From the NCBI RefSeq assembly GCF_900199585.1, contig NZ_FZQY01000001.1, positions 1 through 64,000 on the forward strand: DNA of 64,000 nucleotides. The letters run 5' to 3'. The position numbers and the translations under genes were made by a program. Every line of letters starts with the position of its first letter. Within the stretch, counting starts at the first letter, position 1. The stretch comes from Helicobacter sp. 'house sparrow 1' (GTDB lineage Bacteria; Campylobacterota; Campylobacteria; Campylobacterales; Helicobacteraceae). The notes under the pieces are model-generated. The model was not told where the DNA came from, did no database searches, and was given only the letters and a program-made list of their open reading frames with translations. This document shows, piece by piece, positions 1 through 8,474 of the stretch.

Positions 1-180
1 CTTTAAAATAAAGAGAAAACTTTCTTTCTCTTGCCACCACTTAATTTCTCTTTTTTTCAAAGATTTTTTATAAAACAAATCTTTAACAAGTTACACAACA
101 AACTATACAACAAAATATGCTTTTTTTGAAAGTTTTAGCATATTCATAATGAACTCCTATTAAGTGGTGGTAGGAGAGGG
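1..180 (+). repeat. Structured repeat element, copy 1
   Basis: This non-coding segment recurs at 38661-38832 with only small indels and substitutions. The outer arms 24-45 and 159-180 can form a stem of about 22 bp. Several pairs are G-U, and these pair only in plus-strand RNA. An inner 8-bp stem joins 114-121 and 137-144. Both copies begin with CTTTAAAATAAAGAGA and end with GTGGTGGTAGGAGAGGG. Copy 1 may start before the window. It carries no gene. It could be a structured RNA, a 3'-UTR element or a MITE-like relic. Confidence 0.75.
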
Positions 181-275
181 AATTTAGTTTATAAAAAAAT
201 TATTATAGGGTTGAAAAAAGGAGGGTGTGTACATAAACTTGTTAGGATGTTAAAAGATAAGTAAGTAATTTAAAA

Positions 276-731
276 TTATTTGATACAAGTGATGTTTAGA
301 ATTAAATCCCTTAATTCTTCAAAGGCTTTATAAAGTTTTTCATCTTTGCAGTTGTTTTTAAAATTACCTAAGGATTTTTCCTCAAAAGTTTTTATGGCAA
401 CAATAGTTGTATCGTCATTTTGTTTTTTTAATAAATTTAGAGGGACATATCCTTTTATGTTAAAGTTTTGAGGTAAAGAAGAGAAAAAATCTTTATGCTC
501 CTGGATAGATTTTTCAAGATTTTTGGTAAGATATCTATTAAATTCGTTACAAACTACAGGGTTCTTAAAGGCAAAAAGGATTTGATTGTGTTTTATGGTG
601 ATAAATAATAAGGCCATTTTTATATTTTTAGGTAAAAAGACTTTTAGCCTTTCAAGCTCATAAAACTGACTTAGTTTTGCTAAGTGAGGTATTTTTGATG
701 CAATGGAGATAAAATTTTGAAAATTTTTCAT
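276..731 (-). CDS. DciA-like (DUF721-type) small protein
   Basis: This 151-residue soluble basic protein has no signal peptide or membrane segment. The N-terminal half (leader helix, LPKNI, then a beta-rich stretch with ILFAFKNP and VVCNEFNRYL) resembles DUF721/DciA-like proteins of Campylobacterota. DciA proteins load the replicative helicase, but I infer the family only from this pattern. The ATG at 731 overlaps the start of a small lipoprotein gene on the other strand. The gene is followed by the non-coding stretch 181-275, in which I see nothing. It could also be a lineage-specific hypothetical protein. Confidence 0.6.
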   Translation of the reverse strand: MKNFQNFISIASKIPHLAKLSQFYELERLKVFLPKNIKMALLFITIKHNQILFAFKNPVVCNEFNRYLTKNLEKSIQEHKDFFSSLPQNFNIKGYVPLNLLKKQNDDTTIVAIKTFEEKSLGNFKNNCKDEKLYKAFEELRDLILNITCIK

Positions 732-854
732 TTGGTTATTTTAGCATATTTCCTAGTTAGTATTTTTGGCTGCGGTTTTAAGGCTGATCCTTTTTATGGA
801 AGTCTTGATGATTCAATAATAGTTTTACAATGCAAGAAAAGTGTAAATTCTTAA
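717..854 (+). CDS. Very small lipoprotein (45 aa)
   Basis: A TTG start at 717 is preceded by GGAGAT at a 7-8 nt spacing. The frame runs 45 codons to TAA at 852-854. The peptide begins MKIFHLVILAYFLVSIFGC, a short signal peptide with a lipobox ending GC, followed by GFKADPFYGSLDD. The layout (signal, lipobox cysteine, very short mature chain with an early proline) is like the YifL/LptM small lipoproteins of other Gram-negatives. The gene overlaps the start of the minus-strand neighbour and the first codons of the FUSC gene downstream. Function is not known; LptM-like is a loose analogy. Confidence 0.6.
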   Translation: MKIFHLVILAYFLVSIFGCGFKADPFYGSLDDSIIVLQCKKSVNS

Positions 855-2875
855 TTTTATTTCATAATATAAGAGAAAGATTAGTTGGTTATATAAATAT
901 TTATGATCCTGGATATCTAGCACTATTTTATTCCCTTAAGACTTTATTTGCTTCAATTTTAAGCCTTTATATTTGTGTCTATCTCTTTGGTCCAAAAATA
1001 GCAATTTGGGCTGGTTTAATGCCTATATATCTGTATTTTCTTAATGTGGCTTTGGTAGAGCAAAAGCAGAGTTTAAGATATTTTATCTTTTTTATTTTTC
1101 TTTCAATGCTTTTGTGTATTGTTTTTTCGCTTTTGATTCCATATGGTTTATGGTTGGTGATACCTTTGGCAATCATTGGGTTTTGTGCAGGTTTGGTTGG
1201 AAGCTATGATTTAGATTTGCAAAAAGTCTTTAATATGGCAATTTTAAATGGATTGATTGCTTGTATTTATGCAGATTCAAGGACAGGTGTATCGCTAGTT
1301 GATGAAGTATTAACTATTTTTATAGGTGGAGTTATTGGTCTGATAGTGTTGTTTTTTATGTCCTTTAAGAAGTATGGAAAGTTTGTTAGAAAGTATTTTC
1401 CTGATCTTTTGCTTGATCTTGAACTGATGATAAAAAATTTACATAGAACTAAAAATTTTGTAGTAATAAGAAATCAAACTTCTATGCAAATAGAATCTAT
1501 TAAAAAGATTCTTAATTCTAAGTCAGGAAACATTAAAGATCCTCATATTATGAAAAATACCAAGCGCGCTTTGTTTTATCTTTACAGAATCGAGGAAATA
1601 TATCAATGTATTAATGCCATTCATAATGACAAAACAAGAGATAAGCAAACCTTTTCTTTACTAAAGCGTGAAATTATTTTTAATCTAAGAGAAGTTTCAA
1701 AAATGCTTGAAGGACATATGCCAAGGCTAAAAACTAGCACTTTGGAAAAAATTTCTACCTCACAAGATTTTGATAAGTCTTTTGTAAATACGATAAAAAT
1801 TATTTATAACAAGATTGATAATTTTCGCAGGGGAGGTCAGGAAGAGAGCTATTTTATTGAGGCAAAAAAGAAAAAGAGTCTCAATGTAATTTTTAAGTCT
1901 TTGCATTTTACTAATGGTTTTTTTCGTTATGGAGTGAAATATAGCTTTGCACTAAGTTTTGCAATTCTTATTGCACAAATGTTTCATCTTGATCATGGGG
2001 TTTGGATTGCAATGGCATGTGTTGCAATTATTCGACCAAACTTTGGCGGAGTGCAATATATAGGAAAAGAATATATTATTGGTGTAACTTGTGGTTTAGT
2101 TGCTGGTCTTTTGCTCATTGTCTTGACAAAAGAAACATTATTTTTTTATCCCATTTTTATGATTGTAATGTTTTTGTTTGTTTACCTTAAGGTTTATCCT
2201 TATGGTGTTTGGGCAAGTTTTATGATGATGGCTTTTATTATGATGTTTTTTGCCGCTTATGGCATCAATTATCTATTAATCTTTGATAGATTTATGGATA
2301 TATTCTTGGCTTTTGTAATTGTGCTTTTGACATTTCTATTTTGGCCTAAGTATAGTGGGAATGACATTTTGCCAAATATTCAAAAAAGTCTAGATATTCT
2401 TTATGATCTTTATGATTTTATTATGAAAGATATAATGGTTTTGCAGAATCATCACCAAAACTTTTATGAAAAACAGAAGCAATTTTTTGATTGCTATAAT
2501 ACTTTGGATCTAGCTATTAGAGAAGCTAAAAAAGAAAAAAACATCATTAGTGATTTAAGATCTGCAAGAGATAGTTTAAAGTTTCTGGATTTTTTAAATC
2601 AAGAAGCACTAAAGATTTTTTATTTTTTAATGGAATTGGATCCAAAAATATTACAGGATCAAAAAGAGCTTTATCTTAATGATTTGAATTTGATAAAAAC
2701 GCGATATGAGATGATGAATAGGGCTCTACAAGGGAGTTCTTTTTATTTTAAAAAAGAAAAGGATGATAGATTCTTGTCACAAGACAATGTATTTTCTGAA
2801 ATTACAAATTCATCTTTTGAGGTACAAAATCAGCTTTTTGTAAGCTTGCAAGCAAATGTAAAAATAGGAGAGTAG
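830..2875 (+). CDS. FUSC-family inner-membrane protein (YccS/AaeB-like)
   Basis: This 681-residue protein has the duplicated architecture of the fusaric-acid-resistance/YccS family. There is one cluster of about six membrane segments near residues 25-180, a cytoplasmic helical region, and a second cluster near residues 370-505 (IAMACVAIIRPNFGG, YGVWASFMMMAF). A cytoplasmic C-terminal tail follows. Related proteins export aromatic acids or have unknown roles; substrate cannot be read here. The first ATG at 830 lies inside the preceding lipoprotein gene and has no clear Shine-Dalgarno, so translation may be coupled. The stop is 5 nt before the next gene, suggesting one transcript. Confidence 0.75.
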   Translation: MQEKCKFLILFHNIRERLVGYINIYDPGYLALFYSLKTLFASILSLYICVYLFGPKIAIWAGLMPIYLYFLNVALVEQKQSLRYFIFFIFLSMLLCIVFSLLIPYGLWLVIPLAIIGFCAGLVGSYDLDLQKVFNMAILNGLIACIYADSRTGVSLVDEVLTIFIGGVIGLIVLFFMSFKKYGKFVRKYFPDLLLDLELMIKNLHRTKNFVVIRNQTSMQIESIKKILNSKSGNIKDPHIMKNTKRALFYLYRIEEIYQCINAIHNDKTRDKQTFSLLKREIIFNLREVSKMLEGHMPRLKTSTLEKISTSQDFDKSFVNTIKIIYNKIDNFRRGGQEESYFIEAKKKKSLNVIFKSLHFTNGFFRYGVKYSFALSFAILIAQMFHLDHGVWIAMACVAIIRPNFGGVQYIGKEYIIGVTCGLVAGLLLIVLTKETLFFYPIFMIVMFLFVYLKVYPYGVWASFMMMAFIMMFFAAYGINYLLIFDRFMDIFLAFVIVLLTFLFWPKYSGNDILPNIQKSLDILYDLYDFIMKDIMVLQNHHQNFYEKQKQFFDCYNTLDLAIREAKKEKNIISDLRSARDSLKFLDFLNQEALKIFYFLMELDPKILQDQKELYLNDLNLIKTRYEMMNRALQGSSFYFKKEKDDRFLSQDNVFSEITNSSFEVQNQLFVSLQANVKIGE

Positions 2876-2880
2876 AGGCA

Positions 2881-3603
2881 ATGAAACAATTAGATAAAGA
2901 AAAGAAGATTGCACTGTTTATAGATTGTGAAAATATACCGTGCAAATGGATTGATAATATTTTTGAAAGTTTGTTGGATATAGGAGATGTTTGCATCAAA
3001 AAAGCCTATGGAGATTGGAGAAATAGATCCTTAAAATCTTGGGATAAAGAACTTATTAGATATTCCATACAACCTGTGCATATTATTACAGGAAATCATC
3101 ATAAAAGTAATAAGGGAGTTGGAAAAAACTCTTCAGATATTCAACTTGTAATTGATGTAATGAATTGTTTGTATGATGGTATTGTTGATTGCATAGCAAT
3201 TGCAAGTAGTGATAGTGACTTTGCCCCTTTGGCGCAGGAGATTAGATCAAGAGGAATGCAGGCAATTGGATTTGGTGAAATAAAATCAAGGGAGGATTAT
3301 CAAAATGCTTTCACAAGCTTTGAGATGTTAAAGAAGCAAAATAGCAAAGAAGATGAAGTTGAAGAATTAGAAAACAATAAGACACTTATTAGAATGCTAA
3401 AAAAAGCCATTGATGAAACTTCAAACCAAACGGGCTTATCTTTAGTTTCAGATATTGGAATTTGGATTAAAAAAAATTACTCTCAAAGTGCTAGAACCTA
3501 TGGAAAAAAAACTTGGGGAGATATCTTTAAAGAGCTAAAAAAGGAATTTAGCATCCACTATGGAGACAAGAATATAATGATGGTAGAGTATAACTATTGG
3601 TAA
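2881..3603 (+). CDS. NYN-domain protein with C-terminal OST-HTH/LOTUS domain
   Basis: The N-terminal two thirds is a NYN (PIN-like, LabA/DUF88) domain: IALFIDCENIP at the first strand, SSDIQLVIDVM, and IASSDSDFAPLAQEIRSRG with the acidic residues expected for metal-dependent RNA cleavage. Residues of about 170-240 (LIRMLKKAIDE to FKELKKEFSIHYG) look like an OST-HTH/LOTUS RNA-binding domain. This pairing is known in bacterial proteins thought to act on RNA. AGAGG lies just before the ATG. The gene follows the FUSC gene closely and converges on flgL one base after its stop. Confidence 0.8.
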   Translation: MKQLDKEKKIALFIDCENIPCKWIDNIFESLLDIGDVCIKKAYGDWRNRSLKSWDKELIRYSIQPVHIITGNHHKSNKGVGKNSSDIQLVIDVMNCLYDGIVDCIAIASSDSDFAPLAQEIRSRGMQAIGFGEIKSREDYQNAFTSFEMLKKQNSKEDEVEELENNKTLIRMLKKAIDETSNQTGLSLVSDIGIWIKKNYSQSARTYGKKTWGDIFKELKKEFSIHYGDKNIMMVEYNYW

Positions 3604-3604
3604 T

Positions 3605-6085
3605 TTAGAGATAATTTACTAAAGACATTTGGTTGATTTTGCTTGTTGAATTTAATACAGCATTGTAATTATTATTGAGGTTGGAAAATTTATTATAAGT
3701 TTCTGCAACATCAATACCGATATTTTCTGCCTTCATACTTTCAACCTGTGTTTTTAAAATTTCATTGCGTCTAATGATATTTCCAAAAGTTCTTCCGTGA
3801 GAACCATTAAGAGCAATCATTTTTTCTATGTGGTCACTTAAATGATCAAAGGTAAGAATACCATTTTGGATTCCTAGGTTTCTCATATCTGAGTTGTAAG
3901 TATCAAATGCACCAGGTCGATAGATATTCCTATCCACCGCATCAATAATTTCATCAATTTGTGCAAAAAAATTGATCTGAGGTTGATCAATAGTGATTGC
4001 ATTATTGGCATTAAGAGTTAGGGATTTTTTAGCATTTTTAATACCTTTGATAGAAAAATCATCACTATCATCATTGCTAAACATGACTTTCATTTTTGTG
4101 TTTGAAGCCATTTTGTCTTGAACAACTACTTTCCCTTGTTGATCAAGATTGATATTTAATCTTGCATTAGATTTATCTAAAAGATCTTCATACGCTTCTT
4201 TTGCTTCTTGAGTGATTGTTTTGTGTACCTTCTCTAATTCTTTTGAATTTTGATTGCTGTAGTTAAGTGCGATTGTAATTACATCCATTAATTGCCTATA
4301 AGTCACATCATTTGCTTTTGTAGCAGTAACAGTAGGGGGTTCATCATGTGGATCAAAAATTGGAATAATATAATCCTCTTGTTTAGGGTCCTTGTTTGGC
4401 AGACTTAAATAAGATCCCTTAGAATCAAGTGTGATTGTTGCATCAAGATCAATACCATTGTGATCTCTTAGTGTTAATTTAAAGCTCTTTTTATCCATAT
4501 CTGTGCCTGTAACTTCAGACAATTTTGTATCTTCATTTGCAACATCAATACCATCTGCAATACTCTGTACAACATTTCCTACAAGCTTTGAGCCTTGATT
4601 TGTAAAGAAGGTTTGATCATATTGTGTTCTAAAGTCTGATGCAAAACCTTTTATGATGTTGCCATTAGAATCTAGGGTTTCAAGGTCGAAAAAAAGATTT
4701 GTCTCTCTTTCTTCTTCTTGTGCTTCCTTGTCAATTAAAACCAACTTCCCATTGGTAAATTCTGCATTAACTTCGCTTCCATAAAAATCTTGAATTTGCT
4801 TGACAAAATCTTTTATATTTGTATCTTTTGTGCTTACTTTTAGGACATTTTCACTTTGATCACCACTTTTTTTCAAAACAATAAAATCTGTATCATTAGA
4901 AACAATATCCCTAAGCATTGTGTTTCTATCTGCTAATGTATTTTTATTTGTAATAAAGGTTGCATTAAAGTCTAGCTGTGCGTGATTATAATAGTTCTTT
5001 GTAGAGCGAATTTTATCTAGAACATAATTTGTCATAAAAGGACTTTGAACATAGTTTGTAATTCTTGCTCCAGTTGTGTAAAGCTGTGTGATATCATCAA
5101 CTTCCGTATCACTAGAAATCATATGAAATTGAATAGAAGAACTTCCAGCTCTTAAGTCTTTGATTTCTATTTGTCCCCAATCATTTAAAGATACATCTAC
5201 AACCTTGTTTTGAGAAGTATTTCCAAATTCTTCCCCAATTTTATTAAGCAAATCTCTTATTGTTGTAGCACTATTTCTATCTCCATATCCCTTATCAAAT
5301 GCAAATCTCGATTTAAAAGCGACACCATCAGCTCCTACGCCTCTAATATAAAAATATTCTTTCCCATCATTAGTTGTATCGTTATCATTATCACCAACTA
5401 AATCTCTGATTGTATCATTAGCGGTAAGATAGACTTCTTGTGATGGAATAGCATTATTTGGAGCTTCCATTACATTTGGGTGAAGTTTTGATTGATTTAG
5501 AAGTTTGATATTTGTTGTAATATGCTTGGAAGTATCCGCATCTCTACTTAAGAATAATTGTTCTCCTGTAATATTATAAGGAACTAAATTGTTTGAACTA
5601 ATGAGTGCAGATAAGGTTTCATTGTTACCATAATAATTGCCATTAGAATCAAAGGGGATTTTATCAACCTTGCTCCCAGCAAAAATATACTCTCCACCCA
5701 CAGAGGTATTGGCAAGATTTAGCATATGATGTTTAATACCTCTTAAATCTGAGGCAATTGCTTTTCGTGAGGTTTCTGATTGAACATTATTTGCTGCTTG
5801 TAATAATTTTGTCTTAAATTGCACCATTGCTTGAGAAAGTTCACTAAGAGTCTTATCTGTATTTAAGGTTTTTATTTCTGCGTTCTTGGCAACATCAATA
5901 CTTTGCCCTAGAGTTGCAGTTTCATAATCAAGTTTTAGATCCTGATTATATACACTACTATCCTCATATCCCTGCTGTATTTTTAGGCCAGAGGCGATTT
6001 TATTATTCGCACTATTGAGCTTATTTTGAAGGGTATTTTGATGGTAGTTCATCTGATTGTATTTGGTTCCAAAAGTAACTCTCAT
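3605..6085 (-). CDS. flgL: Flagellar hook-associated protein 3 (FlgL)
   Basis: This 826-residue protein has flagellin-type ends. The N-terminus MRVTFGTKYNQM with ANNKIASGLKIQQG forms the D0/D1 helices. The C-terminus (LKTQVESMKAENIGIDVAET to INQMSLVNYL) is the matching helix. The large central insert is typical of Helicobacter FlgL, about 830 residues in H. pylori. It forms the hook-filament junction with FlgK. The neighbours rplU and rpmA match the H. pylori order. I looked for a sigma-54 or sigma-28 promoter upstream and found none that was convincing. Confidence 0.95.
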   Translation of the reverse strand: MRVTFGTKYNQMNYHQNTLQNKLNSANNKIASGLKIQQGYEDSSVYNQDLKLDYETATLGQSIDVAKNAEIKTLNTDKTLSELSQAMVQFKTKLLQAANNVQSETSRKAIASDLRGIKHHMLNLANTSVGGEYIFAGSKVDKIPFDSNGNYYGNNETLSALISSNNLVPYNITGEQLFLSRDADTSKHITTNIKLLNQSKLHPNVMEAPNNAIPSQEVYLTANDTIRDLVGDNDNDTTNDGKEYFYIRGVGADGVAFKSRFAFDKGYGDRNSATTIRDLLNKIGEEFGNTSQNKVVDVSLNDWGQIEIKDLRAGSSSIQFHMISSDTEVDDITQLYTTGARITNYVQSPFMTNYVLDKIRSTKNYYNHAQLDFNATFITNKNTLADRNTMLRDIVSNDTDFIVLKKSGDQSENVLKVSTKDTNIKDFVKQIQDFYGSEVNAEFTNGKLVLIDKEAQEEERETNLFFDLETLDSNGNIIKGFASDFRTQYDQTFFTNQGSKLVGNVVQSIADGIDVANEDTKLSEVTGTDMDKKSFKLTLRDHNGIDLDATITLDSKGSYLSLPNKDPKQEDYIIPIFDPHDEPPTVTATKANDVTYRQLMDVITIALNYSNQNSKELEKVHKTITQEAKEAYEDLLDKSNARLNINLDQQGKVVVQDKMASNTKMKVMFSNDDSDDFSIKGIKNAKKSLTLNANNAITIDQPQINFFAQIDEIIDAVDRNIYRPGAFDTYNSDMRNLGIQNGILTFDHLSDHIEKMIALNGSHGRTFGNIIRRNEILKTQVESMKAENIGIDVAETYNKFSNLNNNYNAVLNSTSKINQMSLVNYL

Positions 6086-6291
6086 AAAGCTAAACTTAAC
6101 TCCAAAATTTATATTGATTTCTAAACCATATGTTTAATTTAGAATTTTTATTCATTTAAGGTAAAAGCAAAAATAATTCCAAAAATACTTTTTCTGTTTA
6201 TACTTAGAGATTTTTGCTTTCCCTTAGTTTAATAAAACCGCCCAGCAAAATCGTCAAAATTTTATTTTATTTTAATCGGTATAAAAAAAAT

Positions 6292-6300
6292 TGCTAAAAT
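6292..6300 (+). promoter_or_regulatory. Extended -10 promoter for ridA
   Basis: TGCTAAAAT is a TGn extended -10 hexamer in an AT-rich stretch. It lies about 49 bases before the ridA start codon. No -35 box is evident, which is usual for Helicobacter housekeeping promoters. Confidence 0.5.
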
Positions 6301-6348
6301 TATGCTTTTAGTTATAAAGCTACTAGAAATTTCAGAAAAAGGATATTT

Positions 6349-6723
6349 ATGAAAATAGTTAATACTTTAAACGCACCTCAAGCAATAGGACCTTATTCAC
6401 AGGCAATTGAGCTTAATGGATTACTTTATACTTCTGGTCAAATTCCACTTGATAAAGATGGTAATTTTGTGGAAGGGGATATAAAGGTTCAAACAAAGCA
6501 AGTATTGCATAATTTAGGAGAGGTTTTAAAAGAAGCAGGAAGTAGTTTTAATAGCGTGATTAAAACAACTGTTTTTCTTTCAAATATGGATGATTTTGTT
6601 GCATTTAATGAAGTTTATGCAAGCTTTTTTGGCGACCATAAACCTGCTAGAAGCACAATTGCTGTAAAGACTTTACCAAAAAATGCACTAGTAGAGATTG
6701 AGTGCATCGCAAGAATTGGTTAA
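6349..6723 (+). CDS. ridA: RidA-family enamine/imine deaminase
   Basis: The 124-residue length and sequence (NAPQAIGPYSQAIE at the start, YTSGQIPLD, TKTTVFLSNMDDF, PARSTIAVKTLPKNALVEIECIA) are those of RidA/YjgF. The enzyme hydrolyses reactive enamine/imine intermediates released by PLP enzymes such as threonine dehydratase. The arginine in PARSTIAV and the glutamate in VEIECIA are the usual substrate-contacting positions. AAAGGA precedes the ATG, and the gene has its own promoter. It is cytosolic and appears monocistronic. Confidence 0.93.
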   Translation: MKIVNTLNAPQAIGPYSQAIELNGLLYTSGQIPLDKDGNFVEGDIKVQTKQVLHNLGEVLKEAGSSFNSVIKTTVFLSNMDDFVAFNEVYASFFGDHKPARSTIAVKTLPKNALVEIECIARIG

Positions 6724-6737
6724 TTTTTAAAGTTTTA

Positions 6738-6746
6738 TGATAAAAT
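6738..6746 (+). promoter_or_regulatory. Extended -10 promoter for rplU-rpmA
   Basis: TGATAAAAT lies about 66 bases before rplU. The predicted leader contains a tiny CGCG-TTA-CGCG hairpin at 6761-6771. Confidence 0.5.
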
Positions 6747-6811
6747 AGCGACTTTGTTTCGCGTTACGCGTTTCAATTAGATTTTTTAATGTCTTAATTT
6801 AAGGAAAAGCT

Positions 6812-7123
6812 ATGTATGCAGTGTTTAAGAATGGAGGCAAACAATACAAGGTCCAAGAAGGAAGCATTGTTCTTCTTGATAAAATGAGCCTTGAGCCAAA
6901 GTCAAAAATAAAGTTTGAGGAAGTTTTAGCTATTTCTAAAGATAGTGATCTTGTGGTTGGAAAACCTTTTATTAATGGTGCTGTGATTGAAGCAGAAGTC
7001 ATTAATGAGGGTCGTGGTAGAAAGGTTATAACTTTTAAGAAGAGAAGAAGAAAAGATAGTAAAACCAAGAGAGGTTTTAGACGCGACTTTACAAGAGTGC
7101 GTATTTTGAAGATTGTAGGATAA
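6812..7123 (+). CDS. rplU: Ribosomal protein bL21
   Basis: This 103-residue protein begins [17 protein letters not shown]. It has the basic segment [19 protein letters not shown] and ends [10 protein letters not shown], all diagnostic of bL21. It binds 23S rRNA in the large subunit. AAGGAAAAG precedes the ATG. rpmA follows 10 bases later, the standard pairing. Confidence 0.97.
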   Translation: MYAVFKNGGKQYKVQEGSIVLLDKMSLEPKSKIKFEEVLAISKDSDLVVGKPFINGAVIEAEVINEGRGRKVITFKKRRRKDSKTKRGFRRDFTRVRILKIVG

Positions 7124-7133
7124 GGAGCAGTAT

Positions 7134-7388
7134 ATGGCACACAAGAAAGGTCAGGGAAGTACTCAGAATAATAGAGATTCTGCAGGTAGAAGACTTGGTA
7201 TTAAGAAGTTTGGTTCGCAGTTTGTGCGCGCTGGAAATATTATTGTTCGCCAGAGAGGGACAAAGGTTCATTTGGGTGAAAATGTAGGGATGGGAAAAGA
7301 CCATACAATTTTTGCACTCATTGATGGGATTGTAAAGTTCCAACAAAAAACAAAAGACAGAAAGAAAGTTTCTGTTATTCCTGCTTAA
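7134..7388 (+). CDS. rpmA: Ribosomal protein bL27
   Basis: The 84-residue sequence [22 protein letters not shown], with [26 protein letters not shown], is bL27. The N-terminus starts directly with AHKKG and lacks the cleavable extension found in Firmicutes. The protein reaches toward the peptidyl-transferase centre. A hairpin ends this transcript unit before the ABC-transporter genes. Confidence 0.97.
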   Translation: MAHKKGQGSTQNNRDSAGRRLGIKKFGSQFVRAGNIIVRQRGTKVHLGENVGMGKDHTIFALIDGIVKFQQKTKDRKKVSVIPA

Positions 7389-7403
7389 TTTTGCTTCTAT
7401 CTT

Positions 7404-7431
7404 CTAGATTCCTCAAATATATGGAATCTAG
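7404..7431 (+). terminator. Hairpin after rpmA
   Basis: CTAGATTCC and GGAATCTAG form a 9-bp perfect stem with a 10-base loop, followed by GAGTTTTG. The weak U-tract suggests partial termination. The right arm touches the GGAG that serves as Shine-Dalgarno for the next gene, so the hairpin could also limit its translation. Confidence 0.55.
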
Positions 7432-7442
7432 GAGTTTTGTGA

Positions 7443-8474
7443 ATGATCAAACATAAAGGGAGCTTTTTATCATCTCGCTGGAAAATTTTTAGAGCCAATA
7501 GGCGTGCTTATTTTTCGCTTTGGATTTTTTGTATTCTACTTTTTTTATCTACCTTTGCTAATTTTATTGCAAATGACAAACCCATTTTAATCTATAAGAA
7601 TCAAAAGTTTTATTTTCCTGTAATTTTTCAATACTCTGAAAGAGAGTTTGGGGGATTTTTTGAAACAGAGGCTCAATATAGTGATGGATATTTTAAAAAA
7701 GATCTTTTACAAGATTCTTTTGTAGTCTGGCCACTGATTAAATACTCCTATGATAGTATTATTTGGGATCTTCAAGAACCAGCACCAATATCCCCTAGCT
7801 TAAAACATTTGCTTGGTACTGATGATCAAGCAAGAGATGTTTTGGCAAGACTTATTTATGCATATAGAGTCTCTTTGTGGTTTGGTATTTTACTTTGCAT
7901 TTCTAGCGTTACTGTAGGAGTTTTCATCGGTGCTATACAGGGGTTTTATGGAGGTAGGATTGATTTATTTACGCAAAGATTAGTGGAAATATGGAGTGGC
8001 ATACCATTGCTTTTTTTAATGATGATTCTCTCAAGTTTTGTAACCCCAAGTTTTTGGTGGATTTTAATGATTGTTTTATTGTTTAGTTGGATGGGAATTG
8101 TTGGTGTTGTAAGAGCTGAGTTTTTGCGTGGTAGGAATATGGATTACATTAAGATAGCAAAAACCTTGGGTGTTAGTGATTTGAGCATTATTTTTAAACA
8201 TCTCTTGCCTAATGCAATGGTTGCGACAATTACTTATATTCCTTTTATTATCACAGGTAGTATTGCAACTTTAATTAGTTTGGATTTTTTAGGTTTTGGG
8301 ATGCCTGTTGGGAGTGCTTCTCTTGGAGAACTTTTACAACAAGGAAAAAATAATCTTTATGCTCCACATCTTGCAATTATTTCATTTTTTGCTGTTGCAA
8401 TTTTACTATCTATCTTGGTTTTTATTGGAGAGGGAGTAAGAGATGCTTTTAACCCCAAGAAAAATAAAAGATAG
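7443..8474 (+). CDS. ABC transporter permease, YejE/OppC type
   Basis: This 343-residue permease begins with a membrane anchor (residues about 25-45) and a periplasmic domain of about 90 residues. Then come LLGTDDQARDVLARLIYAYRVSLWFG, the BPD_transp core and the EAA-like loop (RAEFLRGRNMDYIKIAKTLGVSDLSIIFKHLLPN). It ends with GEGVRDAFNPKK. The long periplasmic insert is typical of YejE in the peptide/microcin-C importer. No YejA or YejB is nearby. H. pylori has a similar permease/ATPase pair annotated oppC/oppD; substrate is unknown. Confidence 0.85.
   Translation: MIKHKGSFLSSRWKIFRANRRAYFSLWIFCILLFLSTFANFIANDKPILIYKNQKFYFPVIFQYSEREFGGFFETEAQYSDGYFKKDLLQDSFVVWPLIKYSYDSIIWDLQEPAPISPSLKHLLGTDDQARDVLARLIYAYRVSLWFGILLCISSVTVGVFIGAIQGFYGGRIDLFTQRLVEIWSGIPLLFLMMILSSFVTPSFWWILMIVLLFSWMGIVGVVRAEFLRGRNMDYIKIAKTLGVSDLSIIFKHLLPNAMVATITYIPFIITGSIATLISLDFLGFGMPVGSASLGELLQQGKNNLYAPHLAIISFFAVAILLSILVFIGEGVRDAFNPKKNKR

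Noticed and set aside
6086..6260. Possible sigma-28 site (CCGATTA on the minus strand near 6280) for flgL
   Set aside because: No matching -35 at the right distance, and it lies about 200 bases upstream.
6799..7346. Antisense frames opposite rplU and rpmA
   Set aside because: They overlap highly conserved ribosomal protein genes completely and look like shadows.
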